64,000 bases of DNA, taken from positions 58,510,822-58,574,821 of the forward strand of contig CM077162.1 in assembly GCA_039583875.1 (NCBI GenBank). Direction: 5' to 3'. This DNA is from Platanthera guangdongensis. Its lineage: Eukaryota > Streptophyta > Magnoliopsida > Asparagales > Orchidaceae. Both the position numbers and the translations under genes were made by a program. The notes beneath the pieces are model-generated. The model had not been told where the DNA came from, made no database searches, and was given only the letters and a program-made list of their open reading frames with translations. Below, piece by piece: positions 9,387-20,332 of this stretch. How positions within the stretch are numbered: the first letter of the stretch is position 1; each line of letters starts with the position of its first letter.

Positions 9387-11443
9387 ACCTTGGGCCTAGG
9401 TTGATAACCTCTAAATTCTGAAATGAAAGATATCCCAGGTTGACTCTTATATCCTTCAGGATGATATCTTCTTTGAGGTATAATCCATTCAGTATAAGGG
9501 TTAAAGGTTTGGGATGAAGAACCCTTAGGATTCAGTTTTGATTTGCCTTTGAAAAAGTTTTCAGAGCTTTGACCTCTGTTCGATGATCTTGGAGCTGAGT
9601 TCGACGATCTTGGATCAGATCGTCGAGCTCTGTTTGACGGTCGACTATGGGTAAGGTCAGGTATATGAGATCGTCGACCTGCGTTCGATGACTTTGGCTG
9701 AGATCGTCGATCAGCGTTCGACGATTTTTCCTGAGATCGTCGAGCTGCGTTCGGCGATCGTCGATCTTCATTCGGCGATCGTCGATCTCCGTTCGACGAT
9801 TTCTGCTGGGTCTTAGTTTTCTGAGGCAGATCAGAATTTTTCCTGGCAACCTCTACAACTCCCTTTCCCTTATCAGAAATAAATTTGATGGGAGTTGTTA
9901 GGACTATAGGTTGGCTGGATGAAGCACCCAAGCCCAGTGTACTGTTGAATCTAGAGTTCACTGTGCTTGTGATGTCCATCAGCTTGATGCTTCTCCCATT
10001 AAGGGATTCTTCAAGCTTCTTGGCCTCAGAGAGCTCACTTTTCAGTGAAGCTATTTGTTCCCTACAGTTCTCCAACTCCTGAGAGAGTTTGAGGTTTTCT
10101 GACTTTAAAACATTGTGTTCAGATATTTGATTTCTGAGAGAGATAATCTCTTTCTCAGACTTTAGTAGGTCTAAACACAGTGCTTTAAATTCAGATTTAA
10201 AATCTTCTGAAGTAAAATCAAAAGAACTAATTACCTGATCTTCTTCAGGTTGAGTCTCTGAGTCTGACTCTGATTCCTCTTCCTCTGAATTGTGTTGTGA
10301 GGCATTGATTGCCATCATGCAGAACTCCTTTTCTTCTGCATCATCCTCATCATCACTGGAGCTGAAAGAGGCTTTTGACTCCTCTTCAGTTTCACTCCAG
10401 GATTCAGCAACAAACCCTTTCCTTGTATGCTTATTTTTGCTTGAGGAAGGTTTGCTATTGCCATTTCTTTTGGAGTCTTTCTCCTTCCTTCTTTCTTTTC
10501 TGTCCCTTCTGTCCTTGTTCTTGTTCTCTGGACAGTCAGGAACTATGTGCCCTAGTTTCCTGCAACCAAAGCAAATAATGTCTTTATTGTTGTTAATAAT
10601 GGACTTGTCATACCTTGGCTTATCCTGCTCCCTGTATGATCTTCTTCTGAAGTCCTTTCTGGCCATCTTATAGAATCTTTTGGCCAACAAGCTGAGTAGT
10701 TCATCATTGCTTGTAGCTTTATCTTCAGGCAGATCCTCAGTTGCCTTGAATGCTATGGTCTTCTCTTTTCTTGTGGCTGGTGAAATAGCCTTCTGTTCTT
10801 CCTCTCTATTCTTGATGAGCAGCTCATAAGATTTGAGCTTACCCAACAAGGCTTCAGTGGTGATCTCATTCAGACTTCTGGCATCTTTAATTGGCCAGAT
10901 TCTTGAATCCCAAGTGCTGGGGAAGCACATTAGGATCTTGTCATTAAGTTCTTTTAGAGAGATCTCTTTGTCTAATATCCTCAGTTCACTGACAATTAGA
11001 CTCAGTCTGTTGTACATGTCTCCCACTGACTCAGTCTCTCCCTTCTTAAAGTTCTTATATTGAGAGATGAGATGAGATCTTCTGTCCTTTCTCTCATCAG
11101 CTGAGCCTGAGACTATTTCTGAGAGTCTATCCCAAATTTCCTTGGCTGAATTACATTCAGCTACCTTTTGAAAAATGTCATCTGACATTGTCTGGGCTAG
11201 AATGTTCATAGCCTTGGCATCAGCTACTTTCCATTTTTTGATGTCAGCATCTGTTCCTGATGGAGGTGGAACAATATTTGTACTTGTACTTTCTGGGGGT
11301 CTTGGACACACTGTCAAAACAGAATTAAATATATCTTCGTCAATAGAGTTCATGTAAAGTCTAATCCTTGCTTTCCAAAGTGCAAACTTTGACAGATTGC
11401 ACACTGGAGGTCTGGTGCTAGCATAATCTTTGTTTTGGGCCAT
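9365..11443 (-). CDS. gag: Copia B Gag, intact
   Basis: This gag has 692 uninterrupted codons from ATG at 11443 (MAQNKDYASTRPPVCN) to TGA at 9365. It should form the virus-like particle and bind genomic RNA. Order: N-terminal copia Gag domain (FALWKARIRLYMNS; later YKNFKKGETESVGDMYNRL) over roughly residues 20-260; zinc knuckle CFGCRKLGHIVPDC at about residues 289-302; a Lys/Arg-rich stretch; an acidic region; a coiled coil (about 414-487, KSENLKLSQELENCREQI); then a basic region with repeated RRS motifs (about 546-622). The C-terminus sits on a short stem-loop, and the protease frame begins in another frame around the stop. It is long for copia Gag, mainly because of the tail. Confidence 0.93.
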   Translation of the reverse strand: MAQNKDYASTRPPVCNLSKFALWKARIRLYMNSIDEDIFNSVLTVCPRPPESTSTNIVPPPSGTDADIKKWKVADAKAMNILAQTMSDDIFQKVAECNSAKEIWDRLSEIVSGSADERKDRRSHLISQYKNFKKGETESVGDMYNRLSLIVSELRILDKEISLKELNDKILMCFPSTWDSRIWPIKDARSLNEITTEALLGKLKSYELLIKNREEEQKAISPATRKEKTIAFKATEDLPEDKATSNDELLSLLAKRFYKMARKDFRRRSYREQDKPRYDKSIINNNKDIICFGCRKLGHIVPDCPENKNKDRRDRKERRKEKDSKRNGNSKPSSSKNKHTRKGFVAESWSETEEESKASFSSSDDEDDAEEKEFCMMAINASQHNSEEEESESDSETQPEEDQVISSFDFTSEDFKSEFKALCLDLLKSEKEIISLRNQISEHNVLKSENLKLSQELENCREQIASLKSELSEAKKLEESLNGRSIKLMDITSTVNSRFNSTLGLGASSSQPIVLTTPIKFISDKGKGVVEVARKNSDLPQKTKTQQKSSNGDRRSPNEDRRSPNAARRSQEKSSNADRRSQPKSSNAGRRSHIPDLTHSRPSNRARRSDPRSSNSAPRSSNRGQSSENFFKGKSKLNPKGSSSQTFNPYTEWIIPQRRYHPEGYKSQPGISFISEFRGYQPRPKVNWVKNK
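9560..9800 (-). repeat. Palindrome array inside gag, translated as RRS repeats
   Basis: The gag coding strand carries about nine copies of a TCGTCGAnCTnnGTTCGACGA-like motif, the same DNA motif as in the LTRs. In the gag frame it gives repeats such as DRRSPNEDRRSPNAARRS. Two unrelated constraints, palindromic DNA and a basic RS-like peptide, are met by the same bases. Confidence 0.85.
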
Positions 11444-11561
11444 GATTTGTGCAAACAGAATCTAATAATAAAATACAAAAGAAAAACAGATCTAGTTTGG
11501 GATCTTGGGGTTCAGGTGTTAGCCTGTACAACCAATCAGATATGGTATGTTTAACCAACCT

Positions 11562-11574
11562 GGCTCTGATACCA
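11562..11574 (-). other. Primer binding site of Copia B
   Basis: On the minus strand TGGTATCAGAGCC stands two bases after the 5' LTR end. It complements the 3' end of initiator methionine tRNA, the usual copia primer. Confidence 0.92.
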
Positions 11575-11576
11575 AT

Positions 11577-13098
11577 TGAAAGAGCAACTAGATCTGATAT
11601 ACTCTAGAGGGGGGTGAATAGAGTATATGGTGCTTTAAAAACTTTTGCAAACTTTTACAACAATTGTTGTAATATGTGTGAGCAGGGAAGCAGAAATAAA
11701 TCTAATCACAGTACTAAGCTATGCAAAAACTAAGCACAGAAAAATCAAGGCCAGAAACAAAAAGAAAGCAAGCCAAAACCAGATGACACAAGGGAATATA
11801 GTGGTTCCCCAAACTTGGGTACATCCACTCTTCTACCACCCTAGGTAGGAATCCACTGCAGGATGAGTTGATCAGGTGTCCTGGGCACTAATGAGCTTTT
11901 GATAAGGTGCTCAAAAACCAAAGCAGATTTTTTGATCAGGTGTCTTGCCACCAGTGAGCTTTTGACAAGGTGCTCAAAAACCAGATTCAAACTTTTGAAG
12001 GGAGTTTGAAAAACCCTTTACAGAGTGGGGGTGAGAGTGTGATGGCAGTCTTCTCTTTCTCGACCAACTGAGAAGACTATGTGGATTGATGTCAAAGCTC
12101 CCCCTGAATCCTTGAGATCTTCAGGAAGAAGAGCTTTGCTGAGGGTGATAGGCCTTCAAGGATAGAACTCCAGCAATATATGGTTTCAGTAAGCTCAAAT
12201 ATTGAGTGTCTGGAGTCTTGAAATGATGTTGGCCTTGAACACTTTGAGAGCTGAAGAGATCTGAAGATTGTTTAGAGAGCTTGATCTCTTTGAATGAATG
12301 TTCTTCAGAATTCTTTTTGACAGAAGATTTTTTTGAGTATATTTCTGTATTCTGTATTGTGTGTATTCTTTCTCCTGGTTGGTATGGATTCAAAAAAACA
12401 TTCTGTCTTTTATTCTCTGTTCCAGAATAGAATATCATTCTCTGTCAGGGATAGCCGTTGGTCTGCATTGATTGCATCCTTAATTGCATAAACTCTTCTG
12501 GAGGAAAGTCCACAAAATTATTCCTGGAAAGATCCCTTGAAACTTGGTCCAGAAATAAATGAAAACGGCTAGCAAATCTCTGAATTAATTGCAGAATAAC
12601 TCCTGACTGATTTGAATTTGAATTCTGTAAGTTATCTGAAATCGTCGAACTGAGCTCTGCTATCGTCGAGCTGAGCTCAGCGAACTGGAAAACTTAAGCA
12701 GCAAAAAAATCGTCGATCTGAGCTCAAAGATCGTCGAACTGAGCTCAGAGATAAAGATCTAATGCAGAGTCAAAATCGTCGACCTGAGCTCACCGATCGT
12801 CGAATGGAGTTCGACGATATTATGAAGTTGAGCTCAGCGATCGTCGAGTGGAGCTCGACGATCTGTCGAAGTTAAGCTAGACGATCGTCGATCGGAGTTC
12901 GACGAATCGTCGTGCTGAGCTCGACGATCAGACTTGGTCTCCAGATAGAAAGACTTGGTCTTCAGGGCAGCTTCCAATCCTAGACTTCTAACCCTTAGAC
13001 TCAATTCTAATTGACCTATTAAGCTATACAGAAGGTCAAGCAAAGGTTCCTAGAGACATAGTGATCCTGACTCAAATTAGTAATAGGGTGTTCCAACA
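11577..13098 (-). repeat. 5' LTR of Copia B
   Basis: This 1522-bp partner of the LTR at 1093-2615 has roughly twenty substitutions and a one-base G-run indel by eye. It contains the shared U5 hairpin motif at 11801-11828 and the TCGTCGA array at about 12640-12935. It would hold the promoter for the minus-strand transcript, but I could not fix a TATA box. Confidence 0.92.
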
Positions 13099-13103
13099 CA
13101 GTC
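13099..13103. other. Target-site duplication of Copia B (right), CAGTC
   Basis: Pairs with CAGTC at 1088-1092. Confidence 0.93.
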
Positions 13104-14251
13104 TATTTTCCAGAATCAATTTTCTCTGATCTCAGCTCGACGAAGACGATTTCTCAGCTTGACGAACTTGATGTTTAGGTCGACAAAATCTGTCCTGAGT
13201 TCGATGATTTCTCTCAGTATCAGTTTGGCGTTTTCTCTCATTTTGTTTTCAGTTTGGATTATTCTAAAGTAGTAGTTCTCTGATAATTAATGCTCATATT
13301 CTCAAGAATATAGCCGTTGCATGACCGCATTAATTATGGATTTCACAGAATAATTACTTGACTTATTTACTGAGATAGTTGAGGAAACACATTTAAGATA
13401 GATTCTAGCCGTTCAAGTCCCAGGATTTTCAACATTAATTCAGGAATTCAAATTTCAAATGGCAGAAATCCTTCAAGACATAAAAAGAAAATTCTTCTCT
13501 TCAAGATAATAATAAGAACAAGAACAAGGAAGGGAATTACAAGTGATCTATTACAGAATAACTGACAGAAGTTTTATAGAAAAACAGATTGCCTTCTACA
13601 AGAAATTGAAGAAGAACAACAAAAATCTTTAGTCTTCTTCAGTTTCTGCATCAGACTTCAAAAGGGACAAATATTCAAAATCAGTCCAAGAAGTTTCTGA
13701 GGATCTTCATCAAGGCCTACACCCTGAGCAAAGCTCTCACCTTCCTGAACCATTCAACATCTCAGGGGGAGCTTTGGCAAGATCAAATCCACTAGTCTTC
13801 TCTTAGACTGTTGACAGAGAAGAACATCATCAATTTTCTTTTTCCCACTGTATACAGGGTTATAACTCCCTTCAAAAGTCAACCTCTTTGGTTTTTAGGC
13901 ACCTGATCAAAAGCTCAAAGGGGTTGTGAGATCTCCCTTAAAAAATAGATCTTGTGGTGACAGGGCACCTGAGCAAAAACCTGTGTAGTGCACCTAATCA
14001 AAAACCTGTAGTGGATTCCTACCAGGGTGGTAGAAGAGTGGATATACCAAAGTTTAGGGGAACCACTATAAATTTCTTGTGTCGTCTGGATTGCTCTATT
14101 ATTTATTTTCTGTGTGATGTGATAGTTTTTATTTTTATCTCTCTTTTCATATACTTATCACATATTTTAATCCGCTATAAAAATTAATTAAAGTTTTAAA
14201 ATACTCCATTCACCCCCCTCTAGAGTTAAGCAAATCTATCCCTCACTTTCA
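13104..14251 (+). repeat. 3' LTR of Copia A, second part
   Basis: This continues the LTR begun at 713. It ends in the typical Sirevirus tail: a GTGGAT...GGGGAACCAC hairpin motif (14038-14066), then TTCACCCCCCTCTAGAG, and TTTCA at 14247-14251. Its 5' partner lies outside the window. Confidence 0.82.
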
Positions 14252-14386
14252 CCTCCAGCTCGCAGGACCAACCCGTCCTGATACCCTCCCAAGCCTCCAG
14301 CTCGCAGGACTAACTCATCCTGATATACCACTCCCGTGCTTCTAGCTCACAAGACTAACCCGTCCTGTATCACTCCAACCCTACAC
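14252..14386. repeat. Short tandem repeat, about 43-bp unit, three copies
   Basis: The unit begins CCTCCAGCTCGCAGGAC and recurs three times with drift (the third copy begins CTTCTAGCTCACAAGAC). It abuts the LTR end of Copia A, so this is the sequence A inserted into. Confidence 0.75.
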
Positions 14387-17300
14387 GGGTGAGATTGCTA
14401 CATTTTTTCTCAACCTATTAGACTATTCTTATCTAAAATTTTAGTTAAACTTACCGACTTTGGGTTAATCTTGGACTTCCCAAGGACAACCTAGTGAAGG
14501 GCTTGCAGCGGTACTAGAGAATATGATGGGATGGAGCGCAAATCCCCCTTTTTAGGACACTTACTTTTATTAGTGTTTACCTATTATTAACACCACACTC
14601 TCTTTGTTGCTATTGAGTAAACCTAATGACTCAAGGTACTTTTAGGAGAATGACGATCTTTTGTCGGACTCCGATCTAACTATTCTCTTCAGTGACTATG
14701 CGCAGTAGCTCCCGACACTAAGTAGTGCATAACATAGGATTCCAACCAGGGTTTCAAGCCTCCCAAACATGTCTTTAAATTAATTAGATTCCACTACCCT
14801 GAATGTCATACCCAGCCCACCCTTATGCTTCCATTTCATAGACCGAACACGAAAACCGTTAAGTGTGATGCAAACCTACTTATTGATCTTCATGAAACAA
14901 AATCACTTCTAATAATGCACCAAGACCTTATTTTTATGAACTTAGGTGGCATGGTAATATTTTCAAGTGAATTGAATGGCCTAAACACTATATGTCACTT
15001 ATTATTAAATGCAGCCCAAGGTCTATCCTTAGCCCATGTGAGGTGACCTCCAATTCATTGGGCCAAAGGCCTCCAAATTTTTATCATGGGTTAATCATAT
15101 GGTAAATAGTGGTAAATCAGAAATCCATAATTTTTCTAATTATTTTGGGCCTTAATTAAAATCATTTAATTATGTGACCTAAGTCACATTAAACATTAAC
15201 TACCAAAAACAGAGGTCCTCAATATCTAATTAATTTATATGTTGTTCATCTTACTATAAAAGATTAGTGTACAAAATGTCCTAATTTTTCTGAGTGATTT
15301 GACTAGTGTTTTCTATTTACGAATATTAACACCATATTATCCATTTTCAAAATTGGTACCCAAAATAATACAACAATAATTCAGAGAAAATTCCTAGATG
15401 ATAGTGCTATCATGGTAACAGACTAAACAAGTTTTCAAAAATTTTCATGGAGGTTTGACTTATGATTTTCATAATCCAAGATATTTACAAAAATGCCACT
15501 AATCATATAAACATCATTTCTATCCATCCAAAAATGTTACTAAAATTTACAGAGGTCTATAGTACTGAAATAAGGCTCTAGTAAATATTTTCATATTTTT
15601 CCAAGACTTATAATTCACATTTCTAAGCAATAACATTTAATGACATAATAGTAATTAGTACTAATCTCCACATGAATTAATTTCCAAAAATCCTCATAAA
15701 TTTTCCAGAGAAACAAAATAGTATTATGGGACTTGTGTCAATGATTTAGAATTTTCCAAGGTGATATGCCCTAATTTCCTATCATGATAAAAAATGTGCC
15801 AAATTTAAAATAAACTAAAACTATTGGATTTTTTATTCCAACAAAATTCTATATTCTCCAAGGATGATGTATTTCATCTCCATAAACCCTTAGCCAAAGT
15901 TTTATTGACCTGCAATGAGACACATGGGCTTAATTCCCCATTTTGCTCTTGGCACACCATACACACTTATACTTTCAACTTGCATGTCGGATCCTCCAAC
16001 ATGCAGAGGTCTAAATGACCCTAAACTTTTACCACGGTCATAGAATGAAATCATAGACATGCCACCCAAATTTGAGGGCATTTGGAGTTGTAAATCTCCA
16101 TAAATCATCTTTATTTGATAAGTCAAATTATGGACTAAAACTATAGGAAAATATTCAACAAAAATTCCAATTTTGGGGTACAAGTGAGGTCTAGTATATA
16201 CACATACATGGTACAATTTTCATTACTTGTGGTGTTGTAACCTATCATATCTATCCATTTTAATTTCTGACCTAGGCTAGGAGCAGTCCTAGGAGAATAG
16301 CCCTACAATGAACTACATGCTCTAAATGGCTTGATTAAGGTGCCTAGTTAAAGGTAAGCCAAATGACTACATTTCTCATGTTGGTGACTATTTCTGAATC
16401 TTCCCCTTAAGGGCCTAAAATTAACAAGCAAGATACTGAAATTAATGTGACAAAATGAAATAGTACTATAGTTTATAATACATCAAAATCGACGACACCT
16501 GTTTGTCTTCCCCAACCATCCAACGGTCAAGATTGATCCTTGTTGTACTACCTTCATCTTCTATTTTCGGTCACTCGGGCCACCACCACTGTTGGCTATC
16601 ATCACCACCGCTTCCATTTAGGTGGTGGCTCGCATTTCCCGGTGACATGGCCTTTGGAGGCGGCTCCTCCGGCGAACCCGAGAAAGAAGAAAAGCTCGGT
16701 AATTTCTCCCTTTTCTACGATTGCATCGAGCTTAATTGAACCCAATATCTCTCCTAACCGATCTAGAAAGCTAGCACAAGGGGAGGGGAGGAGAAACGAA
16801 CCTAGAGACGGGCTTGGAGGCGGGTGTGGTGGTGGTGTGCCATGACCGACAGCTTCTCCGATGAGCTTCCTCCTGAAGTCATTTCTCCACTGTTTGCCTT
16901 GATCCAGGACTCAAACTCAACTCCTCTCAGTGCTTTGAAGCTAATGGAAGGGTTATTTTTGGCTTTGAATTGCTATATAGGGAGGTGCCATTAAGGGGTG
17001 GTCGACCATGAGATTTTGTTGCTCCTCCTTACTGTCATGTGTCCACCCCCCCCCCCCCCCCCCAAATTCACATAGGAATGAGCTGGGGAGCTCAGTAGAA
17101 GTGTTGAGCAGAAAGGAGCAGGGCAAAGTGGCCTTCATACCCATTTCCTCCTTTTCTCTCTCTTAATTTGGGAAAATTCCCATTTTACCCCTCATGCATG
17201 TTACTATCGTCCAAAACCAGAGGGTATTGGTGGTCATTGGGGGAGTGGGCCATGGTTCAAAGCCTTAGCCCATTGAGAATGGGCTTGGTTCTTAAATTCC

Positions 17301-17802
17301 TTATTTAGGCCTAATGTTGACGAAATTTGAATTTAGGGTTGACTTGGTCAATTTGATGAGTGAGCTGGCTCCACATGATGGTCATGAACCCTATGACACC
17401 CCCCAACATTGGTTGTGCCGTGGTGATGCCCTACTTGAGCTAATTGGACCTATGTAAGTGATTTTGACCAAATTAGGGTTAGAGTTGACTTTGGTCAAAT
17501 TAGATCAATGGGTGAGCATGTGATGGGCTTTATGGTCCATTGCACCCCAATTAAGGTTTGAAGATTAGTGCTGGGGTAAAATTGGTCATGTGCTGCTTAA
17601 TTGAGCCACTTAGGGTTGAATTGACCCATGTTGACTCTAAGGATAGTTTGGTCAAATTGGCCAATTTGGTAACCATGTGATAGGGAATCTAGATAACTTA
17701 GATTTCTCTTTGGGTTAGGGACATGGTGGGGAGGTCAATTTGTACTTGTGGTTTCCAATTTAGTCTAGATGACCTAAGTTGACTTGAATGCAATAGTGGG
17801 CC
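14387..17802. other. Unclassified AT-rich then GC-rich sequence, no gene seen
   Basis: I see no reliable coding frame or LTR edge here. The ORFs of 60-105 codons show no domain and no codon bias. The 16500-16870 part is GC-rich with plant-leader-like text (CCATCCAACGGTCAAG). Such text is common in LTR or promoter regions of unidentified elements. It could be the noncoding remains of an old gypsy element, but this is not shown. Confidence 0.5.
17046..17063. repeat. Poly-C run of 18
   Basis: An uninterrupted C homopolymer. Its length may be an assembly or sequencing artefact. Confidence 0.8.
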
Positions 17803-17944
17803 TGTTGGGTCCATTGCCCACAATGTCCTAGATTTGAGGAAGTCAATCTTGTCAATGATATACATATATTAGTAGATGACAGTGATGAGGCAGGTAGCCT
17901 ATGTGGCTAAGTCAGTAAAACTCTTACCTAAGATATGTTTTGAG

Positions 17945-18835
17945 AAATTCGGCTAAGTCCAAATTCGTCGAACTAAGTTCAGAGTTCATCGAGCTTAGCA
18001 AATCATTAGTCGAACTAAGCTCAGAGTTTGAGAAATTTGGCCAAGTCTAAATTAGTCGAACAGAGTTCAGAGTTCGTCCAGCTGAGCTCACTGTTCGTCG
18101 AACTCAGTTCAGCATTCGTCGAACTCAGTTCAGAGTTGAGTGAGGCTGGCTGATACAGTCAATGCCTAAGGTTTAAGAGGCAGAAATATGGCTAAGTCCA
18201 TAGGCGTTGAGTGAAGGTCATTCACTCTACGCCATAGCCTCTTAAGTGTTGAGTAACACTCAGTCAGTCAAAGCCAGTATTTTTAAAGAATGCAGAAAGT
18301 TGGCTAAGGCAGAAAGCATTGAGTGAGGCGTGGTCACTCAAAGCTCTCAACGCCATGACGCAGAATTTATTAAAGCAAAAAGCATTGAGTGAGGTATGCT
18401 CACTCAATGCTGTCAATGCTTAAGATGCTAAAGAAGAAGAAATGGCTAAGGCAGAAAGCATTGAGTGAGGCATGATCACTTAACGCTATCAACGCCATAC
18501 ATACAAAAGAGGCTGCAGAAAATGTTAAGGCAAAAAGCGTTGAGTGTGCATTACTCACTCAATGCTGGCAACACCTTGTGAAAACAGAATTTTGTCTAAG
18601 CAGGAGTTTGGCGTTGAGTGATGCTAACTCACTCAACGCCAAGCAGCAGAAAGCTGAGAAAGAAAGTTGGTGTTGAGTGAAGCCGAATAACTCAATGCCT
18701 AGAAATAGATTTATAATCTAAGTAGTTTGGCGTTGAGAGAAGGTAACTCACTCAACGCCTAGAGACTGTAAATCTGTGTAAGTGATTTGGTGTTGAGAGA
18801 AGCTCATTCACTCAATGCCTATAATACTAATGCTC
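17945..18835 (+). repeat. U3 palindrome array of LTR C
   Basis: TCGTCGA-like units (17960-18140) give way to about ten copies of inverted repeats built on GGCGTTGAGTGA and TCACTCAACGCC, 60-90 bp apart. Some arms have decayed by C-to-T changes. Repeated palindromes in U3 are a known Sirevirus trait. Confidence 0.8.
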
Positions 18836-19431
18836 GATTTTTGCTAAGTCCACAGGTGCTGACGTCAGCAAAATTGACAAAGTCAACCATATTCAAATTG
18901 TGAGCGGCAAAGCCACAGTAAATGACAAAAGGCATCGCGGGCCTACTGTATGTCTTCTTCCGTTAAAGCAAGGCATGACTGGATGTTGTAAGTGGGGCCT
19001 TCTAATCTCTAAGAGCCGTTGATCAGCGGACTACAAAAGGAGGCGATGGGCCAAGACACAAGACAACTTTTAGGGCATTATCAACTGAAAAAGTTAGCAC
19101 CCAACTTCATCTTCTTCGTTATTGCTGCACGCAAAAAGCTTGAAGCTCTCCTGCAAGAAAAATTTCAGATAGCTGTGCAATCTCCATCAGTCACAAAAGA
19201 ATCAGAAATTATTCTCAAGAAAGAAGAACCTTCAGCCTTGGGCAGGTTCAGTTAGCTGCTTGAAGACTCAAGATCAACAGATCTTTAGTCTTCTTCAACA
19301 AGTTTAGAAGTCAGCTTTTGAGTACCTCCATCAATCTTTTTCTCTGTTGTGAGTAGAGTTAGAGCAGAAAGTTTTCTGCTATAGTTGTTGACACAGAGAA
19401 ATTTCTTTGTGTCAAAGTTAATTAAATAATT

Positions 19432-19800
19432 TCTTGTTGTAAGATCCTTTTGGATCTGAGCTGTATGGGCTTGAGCCTGAGGTAGGGCAAATTTTCCTGA
19501 GCTGTAGGAGATGGCTCCTCTCTGAGTGTAAGATCCTGCTGGGATCTGAGGTAGGTGAGTTTTACTCACTGATAAGTAGGGCAATATTGTTTGAGCTGTA
19601 GGAGAGCATATCTCTCTGTGATGTAGGAGCAAGTTTGCCCTGAGGTAGGGCTATCCTCCATAGCCTTAGTGGTAGGGCTTAATTGCCTGAGGTAGGTAAT
19701 ACTTATATCACTGAGTGTAGGTCTTTGTGGCTGAGGTGTTAGTCTTGGAGGAGACTAGGAGATCCTGAGGGATCTGAGGTGTAAGCTCCATGGAGCATTG
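19432..19800 (+). repeat. Variable-hairpin array of LTR C
   Basis: About sixteen units alternate a near-constant linker (CTGAGGTAGG or TGAGCTGTAGG) with a short inverted repeat whose arms differ each time. Examples: AGATCC/GGATCT, GTGAGT/ACTCAC, GGCTAT/ATAGCC, GCTCC/GGAGC. It starts about 400 bp after the TATA-position box, so it should be transcribed. Confidence 0.85.
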
Positions 19801-20026
19801 ATTTGGAGAAGTGCCTTGACTAACAGGAAGTTAACAAGGTGAGAGGAGAGTGGATGTACCAATAATTTCGGGGAACCACTATAAAATACTCGTGTTCTTT
19901 TCTGTGTTTGATTTATGCTTGAAGGTACATAAAAAGCTCTTAATCACATAGTAACTAAAGAAGAAACAAAAAGAAATCAAAAGACCTAGATAAACCAATT
20001 ACCCCCCTCCCCCCCTCTAGTTTCAT

Positions 20027-20205
20027 CGCCATTCATAGGAGGCATGTTCAAATCCATCTCTGTTCATATGAGGCAAGTTCAGTTTCATCTCTATTCATAG
20101 GAGGCAGGTTCAGTTCCATCCCCATTCATGAGAGGCAAGTTCAGTTCCATCTATATTCATAGGAGCCAAGTTCAGTTCCATTTTCATTTATAGGAGGTAG
20201 CTTTT
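20027..20205. repeat. Minisatellite, about 31-bp unit, five to six copies
   Basis: The unit resembles ATTCATAGGAGGCAAGTTC followed by AGTTCCATCT. Copies drift by a few bases. It lies between LTR C and LTR D. The rest, 20206-20332, shows nothing recognisable. Confidence 0.85.
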
Positions 20206-20332
20206 TAACAATTTTGTGACGAGTTCTTTATATTTGACAGTGTTAAGGTCCTCCAACTTATTGATTCTGAAAGTTATTTTAGTTGCACCTTTTTAGGGAG
20301 GCTTATTAGATTTGTATTGATTTGTTAGAGCT

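Larger units (their letters stand above)
1093..13098 (-). mobile_element. Copia B: near-complete Sirevirus-like LTR retrotransposon
   Basis: This is a 12.0-kb Ty1/copia element on the minus strand, bounded by CAGTC duplications. In minus-strand order: 5' LTR (13098-11577), primer site matching initiator Met tRNA (11574-11562), gag, protease-integrase-RT-RNase H, a third ORF, polypurine tract (2635-2616), 3' LTR (2615-1093). The order protease, integrase, RT is diagnostic of copia. A separate gag and a long post-pol ORF point to Sireviruses. The two LTRs differ at roughly twenty sites by eye, so it is the youngest complete insertion here. Pol has a stop and a frameshift, and ORF3 has one of each, so this copy is probably not autonomous. 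Confidence 0.93.
17803..20025 (+). repeat. Solo LTR of a Sirevirus-like Copia element (C)
   Basis: It begins TGTTGGGTCCATTGCC, like the LTR of Copia E (48662), and ends near CCCCCTCTAGTTTCA. There is no primer site or gag beside it, so it is a solo or truncated LTR. Its layout matches E and H: palindromes in U3, a TATA-position box (CTACAAAAGG at 19031-19040), a variable-hairpin array, and the U5 hairpin motif at 19850-19879. No clean target duplication is visible: GGGCC stands on the left and TCGCC on the right. Confidence 0.8.

Noticed and set aside
9350..9390. Mini-intron at the gag-protease junction (AAG|GTAAA...TGCAG|GT)
   Set aside because: Removing the interval would join gag and pol in frame in B, E and H, but it is only 23-40 nt, too short for plant splicing. 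H lacks the GT, and the aligned positions of AAGGTAAA in B and E differ (in B it lies in the hairpin loop). Recoding or bypass fits better.
11562..11574. tRNA gene fragments at TGGTATCAGAGCC sites
   Set aside because: They are primer binding sites complementary to only the tRNA 3' end, next to LTR ends; no tRNA cloverleaf is present.
15902..16216. 104-codon minus ORF
   Set aside because: No domain, no homologous copy in the window and no gene-like context; consistent with chance.
16503..16845. GC-rich plus ORFs as a host gene exon
   Set aside because: No splice-consistent continuation or recognisable domain. The composition fits a leader or LTR fragment.
19432..19800. CRISPR-like array
   Set aside because: The repeat-spacer look comes from linker plus hairpin units. 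Spacers are palindromes, the unit is only about 25 bp, the sequence is eukaryotic retrotransposon LTR, and no cas genes are present.
17803..20025. Full target-site duplication for LTR C
   Set aside because: Flanks GGGCC and TCGCC share only the last three bases, so the right edge or the duplication is not reliable.
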